Below, in pieces: positions 62,141 through 64,000 of a stretch of 64,000 nucleotides of DNA. Position 1 is the stretch's first letter, and each line of letters starts with the position of its first letter. The notes below the pieces were generated by a model, which was not told the DNA's origin, searched no databases, and worked only from the letters and a program-made list of their open reading frames with translations. The position numbers and the translations under genes are program-made. The DNA lies in NCBI GenBank assembly GCA_965261775.1, contig OZ253477.1, positions 1,054,001 to 1,118,000 on the forward strand. Direction: 5' to 3'. Source of the DNA: G965261775 sp965261775. Lineage in GTDB: Bacteria > Pseudomonadota > Gammaproteobacteria > Eutrophobiales > Eutrophobiaceae.

Positions 62141-62908
62141 TCACTTCCAGAATTCAGCGATCTCCGGCATGGGCAGGGCCCGCTTATGCCATTTGTCCTG
62201 AAAGCCCGCGATGACTTCAGGCATTTTGGGGTGTCCATGAAACGCGAGAATGCGCGTTCCCTCCGGTATTTTAGGTGGCACCACCCAGTTCAGTGGAAAA
62301 ATCCGGTGACAGTGAAACTTATACGAGCGCACCCATTCCTCCGGCCACCACACGATGTTTTTCAGACCAACGGCGTGCGTCATGAACGCCTGCTCTGTGG
62401 GAAAATTTTCCTTTGCGGCCCGAGGGTCTTGCAGGAATTGTTCAACAATCCCTGACCATTCCCCGGCATCAAACCGAAAGACCGACGAATTGCCGATTTT
62501 CGGGCGCGGGCGGAAGATCCGCTTGCGGCGCTCAATCCAGTTGCGAATGATGCAAAAACGCCCCGGCAGGGAAAAGAAGTCGTCCAGCCCCGCACAGACG
62601 ATGATATCCAGGTCCAGAAAAAGGCAGCGCCCGGACAGTCCGGCGCCGGGATGCGAAACAGCGAGTTTCCACCAGATACGCGACAATGTTGGCGTGAACG
62701 TCAGTGACTGAATATCGCGGACTTCAACGGCGGGGTCAATTCCGGCGGGATTGTCCGTAAAGCAGACAAAGCGAAAAGGCGGCGTCAACGCGCCGGAGAC
62801 TCCGCGCAAAAGACGGTTAACATATTCCGGCCCGTATACGTGTCCCCATTTGAGACAGATGATGGTTTTTTCCGGCGGCGATTGCCGGTCGGTGGCGGTG
62901 TTGCTCAT
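62141..62908 (-). CDS. glycosyltransferase with DLD motif
   Basis: The 255-residue protein begins MSNTATDRQSPPEKTIICLK. It contains YVNRLLRGVSGALTPPFRFV, CFTDNP, SGRCLFLDLDIIVCAGLDDF (DLD metal-binding motif), NSSVFRFDAGEWSG and PTEQAFMTHA. The pattern fits a nucleotide-sugar transferase of the GT8 type or a near relative. The longest frame begins 40 codons earlier in leader-module sequence, so this ATG is preferred. The upstream gap 62909-63145 has part of a leader module but no gene. Confidence 0.7.
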   Translation of the reverse strand: MSNTATDRQSPPEKTIICLKWGHVYGPEYVNRLLRGVSGALTPPFRFVCFTDNPAGIDPAVEVRDIQSLTFTPTLSRIWWKLAVSHPGAGLSGRCLFLDLDIIVCAGLDDFFSLPGRFCIIRNWIERRKRIFRPRPKIGNSSVFRFDAGEWSGIVEQFLQDPRAAKENFPTEQAFMTHAVGLKNIVWWPEEWVRSYKFHCHRIFPLNWVVPPKIPEGTRILAFHGHPKMPEVIAGFQDKWHKRALPMPEIAEFWK

Positions 62909-63145
62909 CGTTATTATTTTACACCGGAAACGGCGATGGCATAAAGGCATGTCTCCCCCGCGTTTTTTTTCAACACGCTGCCGCGAAAAAAGACCGCCCG
63001 GGGAAAAGGGTTTTTCGGGTTCCGCCAAAACCCGCCATTAAAAAACGTGTGGACGTATTGCGCCGCGCCCTAAGAGAATAATATGTATGGCGCCCGAATG
63101 ACGATGCCAGGCCCATTGCGCCCGCCTTTACTTGAAGCAATTCAT

Positions 63146-63865
63146 CTAAAATTTGACCCAAAGCGCCCGAATGATGATGCTAAGCCCATTGGGCACGCCG
63201 GTGGTATAGCCAACGCCGTGAAAGAGCAGAATACCCACGTTCTTTATAAAGCCGCCGCTATTGATGGCGATAAAGTGCAGTTCGCCTTCGTCTTCTCCAG
63301 CAGGCAGCACATAAGTAGCCCGGTATGATCCCACAGGAGTTTGGGTCACTTCACTAACACCTTCGATTTCATAGTCCTCTTCATAGATCGCTTGTCCATA
63401 CAGCGAGAGCACGATCGAAATATCCTCGTCCGACTTTCGATTGGCCTTGATCTGGAAAGAGGTGCGCTTCCCTTCGTGTATATGCACGGAAGCATCGGCG
63501 TTAACCGCCGATATGCCGTCCGCCTTTTTGTCCTCCACCTCCATGGTGATCACGGGTAACCCTCCGGGGGTAGTGGTGGCCGCAGTGGTGGCCGCGAGGG
63601 TAGTGGTCGCCACAGTGGTAGTAACCGGGAGCGGCGGTTCAAACTGTGTTGTCCGATTTGCGTGAGTCGTCGTTAGCCTCGGTGTCCCCACCGGTGACAT
63701 CTGGGCATGGGCGGGAAGACCGACGACATTGACGACCGGTTTTTGCCACTTTTTCGGCAATAGCCACACTGCCAAAACCGCCGCGCCAGCGCTGGTCTTT
63801 TTCAGCAACCTGCGGCGCTTGCTGCCAAATTCGCGGGAAGATAAGGATGTAACGTTCTTTTTCAC
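63146..63865 (-). CDS. exported Thr-rich protein (family member 6, diverged)
   Basis: The 239-residue protein starts with GTG (overlapping an upstream TGA) and reads MKKNVTSLSSREFGSKRRRL. It has the twin-arginine-like signal RRRLLKKTSAG, LAVWLLPKKWQKPVVNVVGL and PAHAQMSP, a looser Thr linker (TTTVATTTLAATTAATTTPG) and a different C-terminal domain (VEDKKADGISAVNADASVHI ... SYRATYVLPAGEDEGELHFI). It lacks the shared promoter module of the other five. Confidence 0.7.
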   Translation of the reverse strand: MKKNVTSLSSREFGSKRRRLLKKTSAGAAVLAVWLLPKKWQKPVVNVVGLPAHAQMSPVGTPRLTTTHANRTTQFEPPLPVTTTVATTTLAATTAATTTPGGLPVITMEVEDKKADGISAVNADASVHIHEGKRTSFQIKANRKSDEDISIVLSLYGQAIYEEDYEIEGVSEVTQTPVGSYRATYVLPAGEDEGELHFIAINSGGFIKNVGILLFHGVGYTTGVPNGLSIIIRALWVKF

Positions 63866-63913
63866 GTGAGGTTCAAGACCGCATGTCTGCCCAGCTTTTT
63901 TTCCGCCTCTTCT

Positions 63914-64000
63914 TCAATTGCCCTCCGACAGTCGCCGTTCATCAATCACGTCGACGTCGGCGGGGACCTCAAAGGTGAACAGCGCCGGTGATAACGCCAG
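63914..64000 (-). other. possible C-terminal end of a gene entering from the right
   Basis: The minus strand reads LALSPALFTFEVPADVDVID and ERRLSEGN then a stop. A second frame gives a short ORF ending at the GTG of family member 6. Too little is visible to decide. Confidence 0.2.

Overview
The window looks like chromosomal DNA of a gammaproteobacterium. The strongest pointer is the minus-strand order uvrC-pgsA-tRNA-Gly-tRNA-Cys-tRNA-Leu, the arrangement known from Escherichia coli, next to recR-ybaB-dnaX and a 4.5S SRP RNA. The cell should be able to oxidise hydrogen: positions 1-18412 hold a cyanobacterial-type (group 2a) uptake [NiFe] hydrogenase with its regulator, accessory proteins, all six Hyp maturation proteins and a nickel permease.

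Layout. (1) 1-18412, hydrogen metabolism: hupL and hupS on the minus strand behind a sigma-54 type promoter, an inserted ankyrin-repeat gene flanked by a 284-bp duplication, an NtrC-type activator, then one tightly coupled plus-strand operon (TPR protein, two tiny membrane proteins, NifU/Rieske protein, NHL protein, hypF, hypC, gmhA-like, hypD, hypE, hypA, hypB, permease). hypF carries a one-base frameshift. (2) 18413-22260, accessory DNA: gene remnants, two Thr-rich exported proteins with a twin-arginine-like leader, and a TumE/TumA-type toxin-antitoxin pair. (3) 22295-34001, housekeeping core: three tRNAs, pgsA, uvrC, recR, ybaB, dnaX, ffs, bioA, a cyclophilin, serS, crcB and rarA. (4) 34385-36683 and 48895-57020, a surface-glycan locus of glycosyltransferases, FkbM methyltransferases and a nucleotide-sugar dehydrogenase homologue, littered with broken copies of its own genes. 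(5) 36904-48803, a defence-like island inside the glycan locus. (6) 57487-63865, four more members of the exported Thr-rich family with repeated domains, plus one glycosyltransferase.

The most interesting part is the five-gene plus-strand cluster at 36904-40696: a two-helix membrane protein (SLATT/DUF4231-like), a TIR domain fused to a tRNA-guanine-transglycosylase-like domain, a QueC-like 7-deazaguanine synthase, a second TIR protein with a Gly-rich N-terminus, and another membrane protein. It combines deazaguanine chemistry, TIR signalling or NAD cleavage, and membrane effectors, without a visible CD-NTase. It is followed by a large restriction-modification-like enzyme and three tandemly amplified, diverged membrane pentapeptide-repeat proteins.

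A second notable feature is the exported family: five of its six members share a promoter and leader module, while their C-terminal domains differ. The largest member has an 18-G homopolymer just after its start that leaves it out of frame here, which suggests phase-variable expression. Many partial duplications across 44400-57000 show that this part of the genome recombines often.
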